The translations under genes were made by a program, and so were the position numbers. From Limoniibacter endophyticus (GTDB lineage Bacteria; Pseudomonadota; Alphaproteobacteria; Rhizobiales; Rhizobiaceae), in NCBI RefSeq assembly GCF_014652835.1, contig NZ_BMZO01000009.1, positions 1 through 64,000 on the forward strand: DNA of 64,000 bases, written 5' to 3'. Each line of letters begins with the position of its first letter. Within the stretch, counting starts at the first letter, position 1. Positions 9,173 through 19,387 of the stretch are shown here, in pieces. The notes under the pieces are model-generated. The model did not search any database, was not told the origin of the DNA, and worked only from the letters and a program-made list of their open reading frames with translations.

Positions 9173-10244
9173 TCTGGCCAAGTTCCAGCAACAGCTTCGA
9201 CTGGTGATCCGAAATCAGCGCGGAGATCACTTCGTCAATATCGCCTTCCATCGCCCGGTCAAGCTTATAAAGTGTGAGATTGATACGATGGTCCGTGATA
9301 CGACCTTGCGGGAAATTATAGGTCCGGATGCGCTCCGAGCGATCGCCCGACCCGACCTGCAAGCGGCGCGCCTCTGACCGTTCTTCTGCTGCCTTGCTGC
9401 GCTCCATGTCGTAGAGCTTGGCGCGCAGGACCTGCATCGCGCGTGCCCTGTTCTGATGCTGCGATTTTTCCGCCTGCACGACGACGATACCCGTTGGCAG
9501 ATGGGTAATACGCACAGCGGAGTCGGTCGTGTTGACGTGCTGACCACCGGCGCCAGATGCCCGCATCGTGTCGATGCGTATGTCATCGGGTCGGATATTG
9601 ACGTCGACTTCCTCCGCCTCCGGCAGGACGGCCACTGTCGCGGCGGATGTGTGAATGCGACCGCTGGCCTCCGTCGCCGGAACGCGCTGAACGCGATGGA
9701 CACCGGACTCGAATTTCAGCCGCGAGAAGACGCCGCGCCCCGAAACCGTCGCGATGATTTCCTTAAAGCCGCCCGCTTCGCCGTCACTCGCGTCGATCAC
9801 CTCTACCTTCCAGCCACGATCCGCTGCGTAGCGCTCATACATGCGAAACAGATCGCCCGCAAAGAGTGCAGCCTCATCGCCTCCGGTACCGGCGCGAATC
9901 TCGAGGATGGCGTTGCGCTCATCGGCCGCATCCTTAGGCAGCAGCAATATCTGGATTTCCTGCGCAAGGGTTTCAAGCCGTTCCTTCAATTCAGGAAGCT
10001 CGTCTTCTGCCAGAGCGCGCATTTCCGGGTCGGTCGTTTTGTCGACCAGCATGGCTTCAAGGTCGCGCTTTTCCGCTTCGACACCGGAAAACTCGCGGAT
10101 TTTTGCAACAATATCCTGTAGCTCGGAATATTCCGCAGCCATTTTTACATAGGCGTCCGGCTCAGGACCGGCTGCCATCTGGATTTCGAGCATTTCGAAC
10201 CGACGGACCAGCTGGTCCATGCGATCATGAGGAAGCGTAACCAT
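9165..10244 (-). CDS. prfA: Peptide chain release factor 1
   Basis: Recognises UAA and UAG stop codons and triggers release of the finished peptide. The length of 359 residues is standard. Visible parts: N-terminal helical domain 1, a central anticodon-like domain, and domain 3 with [18 protein letters not shown], which holds the catalytic GGQ whose Gln is methylated by the product of the next gene, prmC. The start MVTLPHDRM is consistent with the family. It lies about 60 bases after ptsP and is probably co-transcribed with it. Confidence 0.98.
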   Translation of the reverse strand: MVTLPHDRMDQLVRRFEMLEIQMAAGPEPDAYVKMAAEYSELQDIVAKIREFSGVEAEKRDLEAMLVDKTTDPEMRALAEDELPELKERLETLAQEIQILLLPKDAADERNAILEIRAGTGGDEAALFAGDLFRMYERYAADRGWKVEVIDASDGEAGGFKEIIATVSGRGVFSRLKFESGVHRVQRVPATEASGRIHTSAATVAVLPEAEEVDVNIRPDDIRIDTMRASGAGGQHVNTTDSAVRITHLPTGIVVVQAEKSQHQNRARAMQVLRAKLYDMERSKAAEERSEARRLQVGSGDRSERIRTYNFPQGRITDHRINLTLYKLDRAMEGDIDEVISALISDHQSKLLLELGQNG

Positions 10245-10306
10245 ACTGTTTCATTTCTGCGCAGGGTCGGAAATCGACGCGCATTAAGCCGTAAATGAGT
10301 TTATAT

Positions 10307-12577
10307 TTAGAGCGTGATTCCGTGCGTCTCGGCAAAATCCATGACGTGCTGTCGCACATCCCGACCAACATCGCCAGACGAAAGCAAGACCTCCAGCGAC
10401 TTCGAAAAATCGCCGAGCGGCAAATCCTTCATCATCGCCTTCACCGGACCGATCGAAGCGGGTGACATCGAGATCGAGCGATAGCCAAGCCCCAGCAGTA
10501 CCATAGCGGATATCGGTCGACCTGCCAGTTCGCCACAGAGCGTCACCGGCGTATTGTTGCGATGTCCCGCATCGGCAATCTGCTTCAGAACGCGCAGGAA
10601 GGGAATCGCCAACGTGTCGAAGCGATTGGATATCTGCGTATTGCTGCGGTCGACGGCCATGACGAACTGGAACAGGTCGTTCGAACCGACCGAGACAAAA
10701 TCAACCGCCTTCATCAGTTCGTCCATCTGCCAAAGCAATGCGGGCACTTCGACCATGGCGCCGAGCTTCAACTGCTTTGGCAAATCATGGCCGAAACGCG
10801 ACAGATGCCGTACCTCCTTGTCTATCAGTTCCCGCGCCTCGGCAATTTCGGAAAGCTGCGTCACCATCGGCAGCATCATGCGCAACACCCGCCCGCGCGA
10901 GGCCTTCAAAAGCGCGCGTACCTGAGTACGAAACAGTGCGGGACGATCGAGCGTCAGCCGGATGGCGCGCCAGCCCAGAGCAGGATTTTCCTCGACGAAC
11001 CCCGCCTTGAAATAGGGAAGAACCTTGTCACCGCCAATATCCAGCGTGCGGAACGTGACGGGCTTTTCGCCTGCCGCCGCCATCACGTCATAATAAAGCG
11101 CCTCTTGCGCTTCGGCGCGAGGAAAAGCTGCCGCCACCATGAATTGCAGTTCCGTGCGGAACAGACCGATGCCAGCTGCACCCGAATCCTCCAACTGTGG
11201 CAAATCGACAAGCAATCCGGCGTTCATATTGAGATCAATGGCTACATTGTCCTTCGTCACCGCCGGCCTGTCGCGCAATTCGCGATAAAGCTCCTGACGA
11301 CGGGCCCGGAAACGCACTTTTTCGGCATAAGCCGTCTCGACGTCGCTCTGGGGACGCAAATGCGTCGTGCCATCATCACCATCGACGATGATTGCGTCGC
11401 CATTTTCCGCCATAGACACAGCGCCCTTGGCCTGTCCAACAACCGGGATGCCCAGGGCGCGTGCCACGATGACTACATGACTGGTCGGCGCCCCCTCTTC
11501 AAGCACCAGTCCACGCAGCTTCTCGCGCGGATAATCAAGCAACTCGGCAGCACCCATATTGCGGGCGATGACGATGGAATCGCTTGGCAGCGATTCTGCG
11601 ACATCTTCCGGCGCGCGCCCCATCAGTTGGCGTAGCAAACGGTTGGCGAGATCATCGAAATCACTCATCCGTTCGCGCAAATAGGGATCGGTCATATGCA
11701 TCATGCGCGCCCGCATGTCGCTCTGCACCTTTTCGACCGCTGCTTCGGCCGTCAGACCATTACGCACGGCCTCTTCCAGCCTCCGCACCCAGCCGCGATC
11801 ATTAGCGAACATGCGGTAGGCTTCGAGAACTTCGCGATGCTCCCCCTCGAAAGCAACCTCCCGGCGCTCCAGCATGTCGTCGATCGAGACGCGCAGCAAA
11901 TTGAGCGCCTGGTCCAGACGGCGCAGTTCATCGTCGAAATTCTCGTTGAACAGATTGGTGACAACGACCCGCGGCTCGTGCAGCACGACATGACCGAGAC
12001 CGACGCCATCGTTGAGCGACAGGCCTTTGACCGTGACGGGGCGCGTCAGATCGAGTTCGATCCCGGTACGGGTCAGTCCGGAAAGGTCGCCCGTGGCGAT
12101 CATTTCCGCAATCACCATCGCCGTCGTCTCGAGCGCTTCCATTTCGTCGTCGCGATATTGACGATTCGCCCTGTTTTGCACGACAAGAACGCCAAGTGTA
12201 CGACCGGCCCGCAGGACGGGTACCCCCAGAAAGGAATTGTAGATTTCTTCACCGGTCTCCGGGAGATAGGTAAAGGCTGGATGTTTCTGCGCTTCCGAGA
12301 GGCTTAAGGGACGAGCCGATGCGGCAATCGTGCCGACGAGGCCCTGGCCGAGCTGGAGCTGTGCGGAGTGGACCGACCCGGGATTGAGGCCCTCGGTCGC
12401 ATAAAGTTCAAGGACAGAATCGGAGCGCAGGACATAGAGCGAGCATACCTCGGCAACCATGTTGCGCGCGATCTCGCGCACTATCTGGTCCAGACGCTGT
12501 TGCGGTTCAGCAGCCTCCGCCATCAGGTCGCGCAAGCGCTTCAGCAACACGCGTGGGCCCGGCTCCATGTCCCGCAT
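10307..12577 (-). CDS. ptsP: Nitrogen-type PTS enzyme I (PtsP, EI-Ntr)
   Basis: The first enzyme of the nitrogen phosphotransferase relay: takes phosphate from PEP and passes it to NPr, then EIIA-Ntr, a regulatory chain linked to nitrogen, potassium and carbon state. The 756 residues contain an N-terminal GAF domain (about 15-165), then the enzyme I parts: the HPr-binding helical domain, the phospho-His domain with GAPTSHVVIVARALGIPVV (active His367), and the C-terminal PEP-binding barrel with GSNDLFQF and the active-site Cys in TLCGELAG. The GAF domain distinguishes it from sugar enzyme I and in relatives senses glutamine. No PTS partner is in the window. Confidence 0.96.
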   Translation of the reverse strand: MRDMEPGPRVLLKRLRDLMAEAAEPQQRLDQIVREIARNMVAEVCSLYVLRSDSVLELYATEGLNPGSVHSAQLQLGQGLVGTIAASARPLSLSEAQKHPAFTYLPETGEEIYNSFLGVPVLRAGRTLGVLVVQNRANRQYRDDEMEALETTAMVIAEMIATGDLSGLTRTGIELDLTRPVTVKGLSLNDGVGLGHVVLHEPRVVVTNLFNENFDDELRRLDQALNLLRVSIDDMLERREVAFEGEHREVLEAYRMFANDRGWVRRLEEAVRNGLTAEAAVEKVQSDMRARMMHMTDPYLRERMSDFDDLANRLLRQLMGRAPEDVAESLPSDSIVIARNMGAAELLDYPREKLRGLVLEEGAPTSHVVIVARALGIPVVGQAKGAVSMAENGDAIIVDGDDGTTHLRPQSDVETAYAEKVRFRARRQELYRELRDRPAVTKDNVAIDLNMNAGLLVDLPQLEDSGAAGIGLFRTELQFMVAAAFPRAEAQEALYYDVMAAAGEKPVTFRTLDIGGDKVLPYFKAGFVEENPALGWRAIRLTLDRPALFRTQVRALLKASRGRVLRMMLPMVTQLSEIAEARELIDKEVRHLSRFGHDLPKQLKLGAMVEVPALLWQMDELMKAVDFVSVGSNDLFQFVMAVDRSNTQISNRFDTLAIPFLRVLKQIADAGHRNNTPVTLCGELAGRPISAMVLLGLGYRSISMSPASIGPVKAMMKDLPLGDFSKSLEVLLSSGDVGRDVRQHVMDFAETHGITL

Positions 12578-12762
12578 TTCCCCTACTCCAGTCTTGTCGC
12601 CGATCAGCGCGCCTTATGTCCAAATCAAATGCTACACAAGATCGCCAAACCCTAGAATTACTGAGCCTATTCCAAAACCATTGCGGTTTCGACCGGTCCA
12701 GTGGCGAACGCAGAATCAACATTCGCCTATAGAATATGTGCATACTCGTGAAGCAACGGCCA

Positions 12763-12791
12763 GCCTTTGGCAGCCCCATCGCACCAAAGGC
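12763..12791. repeat. Inverted repeat in the lysC-ptsP gap
   Basis: GCCTTTGG (12763-12770) and CCAAAGGC (12784-12791) form a perfect 8-bp stem with a 13-base loop, within the 297-base gap between lysC and ptsP. No T-run follows on either strand, so it is not a standard terminator. It could be a leader hairpin of ptsP or an operator. No gene is supported in the rest of the gap. Confidence 0.45.
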
Positions 12792-12848
12792 ACACGTCTA
12801 TAACACCGAATAGCCCAACCTAAACCTTAACGGCTCTTGTCATCAGGT

Positions 12849-12875
12849 ATAATTGCACGGAGCCGCTGCAATTAT
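12849..12875 (-). terminator. Hairpin at the lysC stop codon
   Basis: ATAATTGCA (12849-12857) and TGCAATTAT (12867-12875) are perfect inverted repeats, one arm touching the lysC stop codon, with a GC-rich self-complementary loop. The T-run that would make it a rho-independent terminator is missing, so it may only protect the 3' end of the mRNA. Confidence 0.4.
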
Positions 12876-14131
12876 CACATAGCCTTGTCGAGACCATAAA
12901 CTGCGTGCAGCGTACGGACGGCGAGCTCGGTGTAATCGCGGTCGATCAGGATTGATATCTTGATCTCGGAGGTCGTGATCGCTCGGATGTTTATATTCTT
13001 GTCGGCCAAGGCCTTAAAGGCCGTTGCCGCAACACCGGCGTGGCTACGCATCCCGATACCAATGACGGAAACCTTTGCCATCCCATCATCATGCTGGATC
13101 TGGTCGAAGCCGATCGCGGCACGGGCCTTGTCGAGAACGTCGAGCGCCTTCGCCAGATCGCCCGACGGAACCGTGAAGGTAATATCGGTGAACGAGCCGT
13201 CTTCCGAAATGTTCTGGACGATCATGTCCACGTTGATATTGGCTTCGGCGAGCGGACCGAAAATGCCCGCGGAAACTCCCGGACGGTCAGACACGCGCCG
13301 CAGTGAAATCTGCGCTTCATCCTTGGCGTAAGCGATACCTGTGACGACCTGCTGTTCCACGATTTCTTCCTCGTCGCAAATGAGTGTTCCGGGCGGATTA
13401 TCGAAGTCACCCATGCCCGGCGCATCGGGATCTTCAAAAGACGAGCGCACGAAGGTGCGCACCTTGTGTACCATGGCAAGCTCGACAGAGCGCACCTGTA
13501 AGACCTTTGCCCCCAGCGAAGCCATTTCGAGCATTTCCTCGAAAGAAACCTTCTTCAGACGACGTGCCTTCGGCTCCATGCGAGGATCGGTCGTATAGAC
13601 GCCGTCCACATCCGTATAGATGTCGCAGCGGTCCGCCTTGACCGCGGCAGCGATTGCAACGGCGCTGGTATCCGAGCCGCCGCGGCCGAGTGTTGAAATG
13701 CGGTTGTCGGGTGCAATGCCCTGGAAGCCGGCGATGACGGCGACCTGCCCCTGGTTGAAGCGCTCGACCAGAAGCGAGCCGTCAATGTCCGCGATACGGG
13801 CTGCACCATGCGAGGCATCCGTCTTGAGCGGAATTTGCCACCCCTGCCAGGAACGCGCATTGACGCCGATGCTCTGAAGCGCGATCGCCAGGAGTCCAGA
13901 CGTTACCTGTTCGCCGGAAGCAACCACGGTGTCGTATTCACGGGCGTCGTGCAATGGCGAAAGCTCGCGCGCCCAGCCGACCAACTCATTGGTCTTGCCA
14001 GACATGGCCGAAACCACGACCGCGACCTGGTGACCCGCATCGACCTCACGTTTTACGTGACGCGCAACATTGCGAATGCGGTTGATGTCGCCGACGGAGG
14101 TCCCGCCGAATTTCATCACGATGCGCGCCAT
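12875..14131 (-). CDS. lysC: Aspartate kinase
   Basis: Phosphorylates aspartate, the first step to lysine, threonine, methionine and diaminopimelate. 418 residues with the N-terminal kinase motif KFGGTSV, the GRGGSDTSAVAIAA nucleotide site, and two C-terminal ACT domains (from about residue 265) that bind the feedback inhibitors. Length and layout match single-function class III aspartate kinases of alphaproteobacteria. It starts MARIVMKFGG. Transcription is apparently alone, with 145 bases separating it from the ABC transporter genes upstream. Confidence 0.97.
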   Translation of the reverse strand: MARIVMKFGGTSVGDINRIRNVARHVKREVDAGHQVAVVVSAMSGKTNELVGWARELSPLHDAREYDTVVASGEQVTSGLLAIALQSIGVNARSWQGWQIPLKTDASHGAARIADIDGSLLVERFNQGQVAVIAGFQGIAPDNRISTLGRGGSDTSAVAIAAAVKADRCDIYTDVDGVYTTDPRMEPKARRLKKVSFEEMLEMASLGAKVLQVRSVELAMVHKVRTFVRSSFEDPDAPGMGDFDNPPGTLICDEEEIVEQQVVTGIAYAKDEAQISLRRVSDRPGVSAGIFGPLAEANINVDMIVQNISEDGSFTDITFTVPSGDLAKALDVLDKARAAIGFDQIQHDDGMAKVSVIGIGMRSHAGVAATAFKALADKNINIRAITTSEIKISILIDRDYTELAVRTLHAVYGLDKAM

Positions 14132-14276
14132 GATACTTGTCAGCCTTCACGTAATACGAGCGTTCTCTCGCTCAACCAAATCCCTCTTTCCCGCCCCTTT
14201 GCGGAAACGCCGTCTGATTAGCCAACTCGGGAGCGATGCGCAAGCACCTGTCGCAAAACGAGTTCAGAACGAAATC

Positions 14277-15038
14277 TTATGGCTTAAGACGCCAACCGGT
14301 TTTGAAGATGTACCAGACACAGACCATGCACAGGACAAGAATGAGCAAGGTCATCGCGGTGCTGACACCGATAGACACGTCCGACACTCCGTAAAAGCTC
14401 CAGCGGAAACCCGAGACCAGATAAACCACCGGATTAAACAGTGTCACCTTCTGCCAGAAGGGCGGCAGCATATCGATGGAGTAGAAGCTGCCGCCAAGGA
14501 AGGTCAACGGCGTGACGATGAGCAAAGGCACAATCTGGAGCTTCTCGAAGCCGTCGGCCCAGATGCCAATGATAAAACCGAACAGCGAGAATGTGAGCGC
14601 CGTCAGCACGAGATAGAGGAACATCCAGAACGGATGCGCGATCTGCAAATCGATGAAGAAGGCAGCCGTTGCAAGGATAATCAGTCCAAGCATGATTGAC
14701 TTGGTAGCAGCCGCTCCGACATAGGCAAGCACGATCTCGAAGGTTGAGATGGGCGCCGACAGGACTTCGTAGATCGTGCCGGTGAATTTCGGAAAGTAGA
14801 TGCCGAATGATGCATTCGCAATAGACTGGGTCAGCAGTGAAAGCATGATGAGGCCCGGCACGATGAACGCGCCATAGCTCACGCCGTCGATGGTTTCGAT
14901 GCGCGAACCGATCGCCCCGCCGAATACGATGAAATAGAGTGAGGTGGAAAGCACCGGTGAGACGATGCTCTGGAGCTTGGTGCGAAAAGCGCGCGCCATC
15001 TCGAAGCGATAGATCGCCCAGACTGCTTGCATATTCAT
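14277..15038 (-). CDS. ABC-2 type exporter permease
   Basis: A 253-residue membrane protein with about six membrane segments and the ABC-2 permease signature ([24 protein letters not shown] followed by a long hydrophobic tract). This family exports drugs, lipids or polysaccharides together with a separate ATPase. The partner ATPase gene is directly upstream and overlaps by the four bases ATGA (15035-15038), so they form one transporter. Some relatives are annotated NodJ-like or YadH-like. The substrate cannot be read from the sequence. Confidence 0.92.
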   Translation of the reverse strand: MNMQAVWAIYRFEMARAFRTKLQSIVSPVLSTSLYFIVFGGAIGSRIETIDGVSYGAFIVPGLIMLSLLTQSIANASFGIYFPKFTGTIYEVLSAPISTFEIVLAYVGAAATKSIMLGLIILATAAFFIDLQIAHPFWMFLYLVLTALTFSLFGFIIGIWADGFEKLQIVPLLIVTPLTFLGGSFYSIDMLPPFWQKVTLFNPVVYLVSGFRWSFYGVSDVSIGVSTAMTLLILVLCMVCVWYIFKTGWRLKP

Positions 15039-15961
15039 GACTGGTGCCTCACGAGATCAACGAAAATATCTTCCAGTGTGCTCTGCCGGGTTTCCAGATC
15101 GCGATACTGGATACCCTGCTCTGCCAGAGCCTGCAAAAAGCGCGTCACGCCGGTACGCTCGGCGCGGCTCTCAAAATGCAGCGTCAGCATCGTGCCGTCT
15201 GGCGATAATGTCAGATGATAGGCCGCCAGAGCCGACGGAATGACCTGCATCGGTTCCGTCAGATGCAGATCGAGCTGTTTCTTGCCGAGCGTGCTCATGA
15301 GCTCGGTCTTTTCCTTGACGAGAATGATCCTGCCGCCGCGAATGACGCCAATACGGTCGGCCATCTCCTCGGCTTCTTCGATATAGTGTGTCGTCAGGAT
15401 GATAGTCACGCCGCGTTCGCGCAATTGCCGCACCAGCCGCCACATATCCTTGCGCAACTCGACGTCGACGCCCGCGGTCGGTTCGTCAAGGAAAAGAACA
15501 TCGGGTTCATGGCTCAAAGCCTTGGCGATCAGCACACGCCGCTTCATGCCCCCCGAGAGCGTTATGATCTTGTTGTCGCGTTTATCCCATAGCGACAAGT
15601 CTTTCAGCAACTCTTCGATGAACGCCTTGCTACGTGGCTTGCCGAAAAGACCGCGCGTAAACGAAACCGTGTCAAAGACAGTCTCAAATGCATCCGTTGT
15701 CAGCTCCTGCGGCACGAGGCCTATCATCGCACGAGCCTGACGATAATCGCGGAATATATCATGTCCGCCGACATGAACCGTCCCGGCGGTCGCATTCACC
15801 AGCCCGCAAGTGATGGATATCAGAGTCGTCTTGCCCGCACCATTCGGTCCGAGAAGCGCGAAGATTTCGCCCTTGTTGATTTCGAGATCGACATTGTCGA
15901 GCGCCGTGAAACCGTTGGCATACGATTTCGTCAGCCCGGATATTGAGATAATCGGTTCCAT
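15035..15961 (-). CDS. ABC-2 type exporter ATP-binding protein
   Basis: The 308-residue ATPase of the exporter. Walker A is [17 protein letters not shown], the signature is [15 protein letters not shown], Walker B is [13 protein letters not shown], and the H-loop follows in [19 protein letters not shown]. The C-terminal ~80 residues form the extra domain common in YadG/NodI/CcmA-type subunits. It starts with ATG at 15961 with AGGA-type sequence upstream. The nearest upstream gene is divergent (ubiG), so the two exporter genes form their own operon with a promoter in the 186-base gap. Confidence 0.95.
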   Translation of the reverse strand: MEPIISISGLTKSYANGFTALDNVDLEINKGEIFALLGPNGAGKTTLISITCGLVNATAGTVHVGGHDIFRDYRQARAMIGLVPQELTTDAFETVFDTVSFTRGLFGKPRSKAFIEELLKDLSLWDKRDNKIITLSGGMKRRVLIAKALSHEPDVLFLDEPTAGVDVELRKDMWRLVRQLRERGVTIILTTHYIEEAEEMADRIGVIRGGRIILVKEKTELMSTLGKKQLDLHLTEPMQVIPSALAAYHLTLSPDGTMLTLHFESRAERTGVTRFLQALAEQGIQYRDLETRQSTLEDIFVDLVRHQS

Positions 15962-16147
15962 GAGGAGGCCGTTTCCTGGCAGGAGTTTCTATGAACTGGT
16001 CTGCGATATAGGCGTGCTTCGGCAATACGCCAAATTTCGTGCATCCAAAAGCATTGAACGAACATTATGAATTTCTGCACCGCGTTGCGCCTATCGCCCG
16101 ATCATGGCATGACCGGCAACAGGAAATGGAAATTGAAGGACGGCATT

Positions 16148-16915
16148 ATGGCTGAGGCGAAGGCAACGACGATCGATCCGGCAGAAGTCGAACGCTTCTC
16201 GGCCATGGCTGCGGAATGGTGGGACCCTTCCGGCAAGTTCAAGCCGCTGCACAAGTTCAATCCCATTCGGCTTTCCTACATTCGCGATCAAGTGGCTTCC
16301 ACCTTCAACCGCGATCCGCGGAGTCCTCGCCCGTTCGAAGGCTTGCGCTTCCTGGATATTGGCTGCGGCGGTGGTCTTCTTTCGGAGCCGATGGCCCGCC
16401 TCGGCGCGACAGTAGTGGGTGCGGATGCCTCCGCCATGAACATCGAAATCGCCAGGTTGCACGCGGCGCAGAGCGGCCTCGATATCGACTACCGCGCGGA
16501 AACGGCGGAAGCACTTGCCGACGCGGGTGAGAAATTCGACGTCATCCTGAACATGGAGGTTATCGAACATGTTTCGGACACCGGTCTGTTCATCGAGAAG
16601 TGCGCCCAGATGCTGAAGCCGGAAGGCATTATGTTTGTGGCTACCATCAACCGGACCGTCAAGGCCCTGGGGCTCGCAATCGTCGCAGCCGAATATGTAT
16701 TGCGCTGGCTGCCGCGCGGAACGCACCAATATGAAAAGCTGGTGCGTCCTGACGAGCTGGAAACACTGCTCGACCGTTCCGGACTTTCCATCGTCGAACG
16801 CACGGGCGTCGTCTACAATATACTCGGCGATCGCTGGCAACAATCGCGCGACATGGATGTCAATTACATGGTGACCGTGCGCCCCAAGGCTATGCTGGAA
16901 ACCCCTTCGGTCTGA
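16148..16915 (+). CDS. ubiG: Ubiquinone biosynthesis O-methyltransferase UbiG
   Basis: Performs both O-methylations in ubiquinone synthesis with SAM. The 255-residue protein starts [20 protein letters not shown] and continues with the diagnostic [20 protein letters not shown]; the SAM loop is [19 protein letters not shown]. The start at 16148 is preceded by AAGGA 7 bases away; frames opening at 16067 would add a non-conserved tail. Located divergently from the exporter operon and convergent with the DUF1178 gene, 6 bases apart. Confidence 0.97.
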   Translation: MAEAKATTIDPAEVERFSAMAAEWWDPSGKFKPLHKFNPIRLSYIRDQVASTFNRDPRSPRPFEGLRFLDIGCGGGLLSEPMARLGATVVGADASAMNIEIARLHAAQSGLDIDYRAETAEALADAGEKFDVILNMEVIEHVSDTGLFIEKCAQMLKPEGIMFVATINRTVKALGLAIVAAEYVLRWLPRGTHQYEKLVRPDELETLLDRSGLSIVERTGVVYNILGDRWQQSRDMDVNYMVTVRPKAMLETPSV

Positions 16916-16921
16916 GCGGGA

Positions 16922-17347
16922 TCAGTTCTGCTCTTCAGGCAGGGGCGGGAGAGGCACAATGCCGATCCCGTCATCTATCAGGTTCTTGGCCTCCTCGAAG
17001 GAAGTCTCACCATAAATCGAACGATTCTCGATTTCGCCGAAATGCATTTTGCGGGCTTCTTCGGCAAAACGCGTGCCGACGTAATCGGAGTTTTCACGCA
17101 TCTTTCGTGCCAGCTCCTGCATTTCCTTTACGAGTTGCTTCTGCTTTTCCTCATTGGCAAAAGCAACGGTTTCGCGCTTTCGTCCGGTCGAGACGGACGG
17201 AGCCATCAGAGCCTTCTCGACAGCATGAGAATTGCACTGCGGACAGGTCACGAGGCCCTTCCCGCGTTGGTTCTCGAAATCCTCACCGCTGCGAAACCAG
17301 GCCTCGAATTCATGCGCAAGTTCGCAACGCAGATTGAAACGGATCAT
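16922..17347 (-). CDS. DUF1178 family protein
   Basis: A 141-residue alphaproteobacterial protein of unknown function. The N-terminus MIRFNLRCELAHEFEAWFRSGEDF and the TCPQCNS pair are typical of DUF1178; the early Cys, His and the CPQC pair look like a zinc ribbon. The second half is helical. Last gene of a minus-strand cluster comF, grxC, nitrilase, DUF1178, in the gene order commonly seen near ubiG in this order of bacteria. Confidence 0.88.
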   Translation of the reverse strand: MIRFNLRCELAHEFEAWFRSGEDFENQRGKGLVTCPQCNSHAVEKALMAPSVSTGRKRETVAFANEEKQKQLVKEMQELARKMRENSDYVGTRFAEEARKMHFGEIENRSIYGETSFEEAKNLIDDGIGIVPLPPLPEEQN

Positions 17348-17407
17348 CTTTTCAACTCTTGCCGCATGGCTTTGCAGCGATACGGCTCACCATATTCACA
17401 GAGATAA

Positions 17408-18247
17408 TCAAAGTGCCGCGGGCAGCGTCGGATCGAAAGCGCGCGTATTTTTCAGATTAGGCACTTTACGTCGTGCTGCCGTCGATTCTTCCGGGTCTAT
17501 CTCGGCGAGCGCAAATCCCGGCTCGTCGCCATCAAGCTCTGCAATGATCTTACCCCAAGGAGAGACAATCAGCGAGTGCCCATACGTCTCGCGGCCATCT
17601 TCGTGCGTCCCACCCTGCGCGGCGGCTATGACGAAAGCGCCGTTTTCGATGGCGCGGGCGCGCAACAGGACGTGCCAATGCGCCTCTCCCGTCTGACGCG
17701 TGAAGGCGGCCGGAACGGTTAAAACGCTGGCCCCGCTCAACGCCTGATCACGGAAAAGCGCCGAAAAACGAACATCATAGCATATGGCCAGTCCGAAACG
17801 CGTCCACGGCAGATCGGCAACGACGCAGCGGCTGCCCGGTTCATAGGTTGCGGATTCGCGCCAGCTCTCACCATTGTCCAGATCGACGTCGAACATATGG
17901 ATCTTGTCATATTTCGTTACGAGCGTGCCATCCGGGGCGAACAGAAACGAACGGTTCGCGACTTTGCCGCTATCGAGCAATATCGCGGTGGAGCCTATAT
18001 GCAGATGAATGCGTGCATCCTGGGCAATTCTGGCGGCGGCGGCGACGACAGGATCTTCAGCCTCTTCGCGGAGATTGGCGCGGAAAACCTCTTTGTCGCG
18101 CACCAGCGCTCCAGTCATCTCGGGGGTCTGTACATATTGCGCACCGGCACCTGCTGCGGCACGCACCATCTCTTCCATGTCGGCAATATTGCGCGCAGGA
18201 TTCACCGTTGAACGCATCTGCACGATAGCAGCTTTGAAGCGTGTCAT
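17408..18247 (-). CDS. Nitrilase-family carbon-nitrogen hydrolase (Nit1/Nit2 type)
   Basis: 279 residues with the complete catalytic triad of the nitrilase superfamily: Glu43 (TPEMT), Lys115 (YDKIHMFDV) and Cys156 (AICYDVRF). The nearest well-known group is Nit1/Nit2, which remove damaged deaminated glutathione or hydrolyse omega-amides such as alpha-ketoglutaramate. The adjoining glutaredoxin gene, whose end overlaps this start by four bases (18244-18247), fits a glutathione-repair role, but the substrate is inferred. Confidence 0.9.
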   Translation of the reverse strand: MTRFKAAIVQMRSTVNPARNIADMEEMVRAAAGAGAQYVQTPEMTGALVRDKEVFRANLREEAEDPVVAAAARIAQDARIHLHIGSTAILLDSGKVANRSFLFAPDGTLVTKYDKIHMFDVDLDNGESWRESATYEPGSRCVVADLPWTRFGLAICYDVRFSALFRDQALSGASVLTVPAAFTRQTGEAHWHVLLRARAIENGAFVIAAAQGGTHEDGRETYGHSLIVSPWGKIIAELDGDEPGFALAEIDPEESTAARRKVPNLKNTRAFDPTLPAAL

Positions 18248-18507
18248 ACCTCGTCACTTTCCAGAAGAGGATCGAGACGCCCCTCGCGTTCAAGCGCATA
18301 AAGATCGTCGCACCCGCCAACATGCGTACTGCCTATGAAGATTTGCGGAAAGGTCGTGCGTTGCGACTGCTCGATCATTTCCTGCCGAAAGGCGGGGTCC
18401 CGCGTCGCATTCTTCTCCGTGAAGGCGACATTCTTCGAAGAAAGCAGAGCCTTGGCGCGCGTACAGTAGCCGCAGCCGTCCCGGGTATAGATCGTGATAT
18501 TCGACAT
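18244..18507 (-). CDS. grxC: Glutaredoxin 3
   Basis: A small glutathione-dependent thiol reductase of 87 residues. The dithiol active site is C12-G-Y-C15, the conserved cis-Pro is in TTFPQIFIG, and the GGCDDL motif binds glutathione. It would reduce disulfides or glutathione adducts in the cytoplasm. Its stop overlaps the start of the nitrilase-family gene, indicating coupled translation. The dithiol site separates it from the monothiol Grx4 proteins that pair with BolA. Confidence 0.95.
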   Translation of the reverse strand: MSNITIYTRDGCGYCTRAKALLSSKNVAFTEKNATRDPAFRQEMIEQSQRTTFPQIFIGSTHVGGCDDLYALEREGRLDPLLESDEV

Positions 18508-18528
18508 TTCATAACCACCTGTTTGATC

Positions 18529-19299
18529 TTATATAGCGTCAGTTTCCTGCGCCGCAAAGTCGTCTCCCATAACCCGCGCAAAGGTGAGAACATCGACGCG
18601 CGCGGCGCCGTGCCGCTTCAGCACCCGCGCGCAGGCGGAAACCGTCGCACCGGTCGTAAAAACGTCGTCGATAAGCAGGATTTTCTTTCCCGCCACCAAT
18701 GCCTTTCCCTTGCCCTTTACCTGAAACGCGCCGCTGACATTGTCCTTGCGCTGCTGCGCGGTAAGTCCCACCTGAGGCGAGGTGGATTTCCTGCGTGCTA
18801 GAAGGCCCGTGGTCAATGGCACTTTGGATAATCGCGACACGTGGCGCGCCAGCTCCGCCGATTGGTTAAAACGCCGCGACACGAAGCGATGCCAATGCAG
18901 CGGCACCGGTACGACGTGATCGGCATCAATCAGCAGTTCCTCTCCCGGGCGCAGCATCCAGTTCGCCAGCCAGGGTGCCAGATCCGTTCGATCATGATAT
19001 TTCAGCCCCCGGATCATATCGCGCGCCGGACCGCTGTAATAAACGGCAGACCGTGCGCGATCGAAATCCGGTGGATTGGCTATGGCTGCGGGAGAGATCG
19101 CTCCCTCCCCCATGTCGAACTCAAAGGGTGTGCCAAGCACGGCACACCAGGGCTTCTCGAAAAAGCGCAGGTGCGGCCAGCACTCCGCGCACAACGTTCC
19201 AGGAGCCGCAACCATTGCCTGACATGATGGGCAGGTAGGAGGAAACAGAAACCGCAATGCCTGCGCTCCGGCCCACATCGCTCCCCTCTTGATTTGCAT
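18529..19299 (-). CDS. ComF family phosphoribosyltransferase-like protein
   Basis: 256 residues: an N-terminal zinc-binding part with CPSC and CAEC, a central HVVPVPLHWHRFVSRRFNQSAELARHV segment, and the phosphoribosyltransferase motif ILLIDDVFTTGATVSAC. The family includes ComFC/GntX, linked to DNA uptake and single-strand DNA handling; no competence genes are nearby. ATG at 19299 is chosen, with GGAG 9 bases upstream; a GTG at 19314 is a possible alternative. Divergent from the next gene, with about 90 bases between starts. Confidence 0.9.
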   Translation of the reverse strand: MQIKRGAMWAGAQALRFLFPPTCPSCQAMVAAPGTLCAECWPHLRFFEKPWCAVLGTPFEFDMGEGAISPAAIANPPDFDRARSAVYYSGPARDMIRGLKYHDRTDLAPWLANWMLRPGEELLIDADHVVPVPLHWHRFVSRRFNQSAELARHVSRLSKVPLTTGLLARRKSTSPQVGLTAQQRKDNVSGAFQVKGKGKALVAGKKILLIDDVFTTGATVSACARVLKRHGAARVDVLTFARVMGDDFAAQETDAI

Positions 19300-19387
19300 C
19301 GACAAATGCTCCACCTCCGCACCATAGCGTGCGATGCTAGCAAATATGATGCTTTCGCAAAACGGTATGATTGCGCAGGATGGACGG

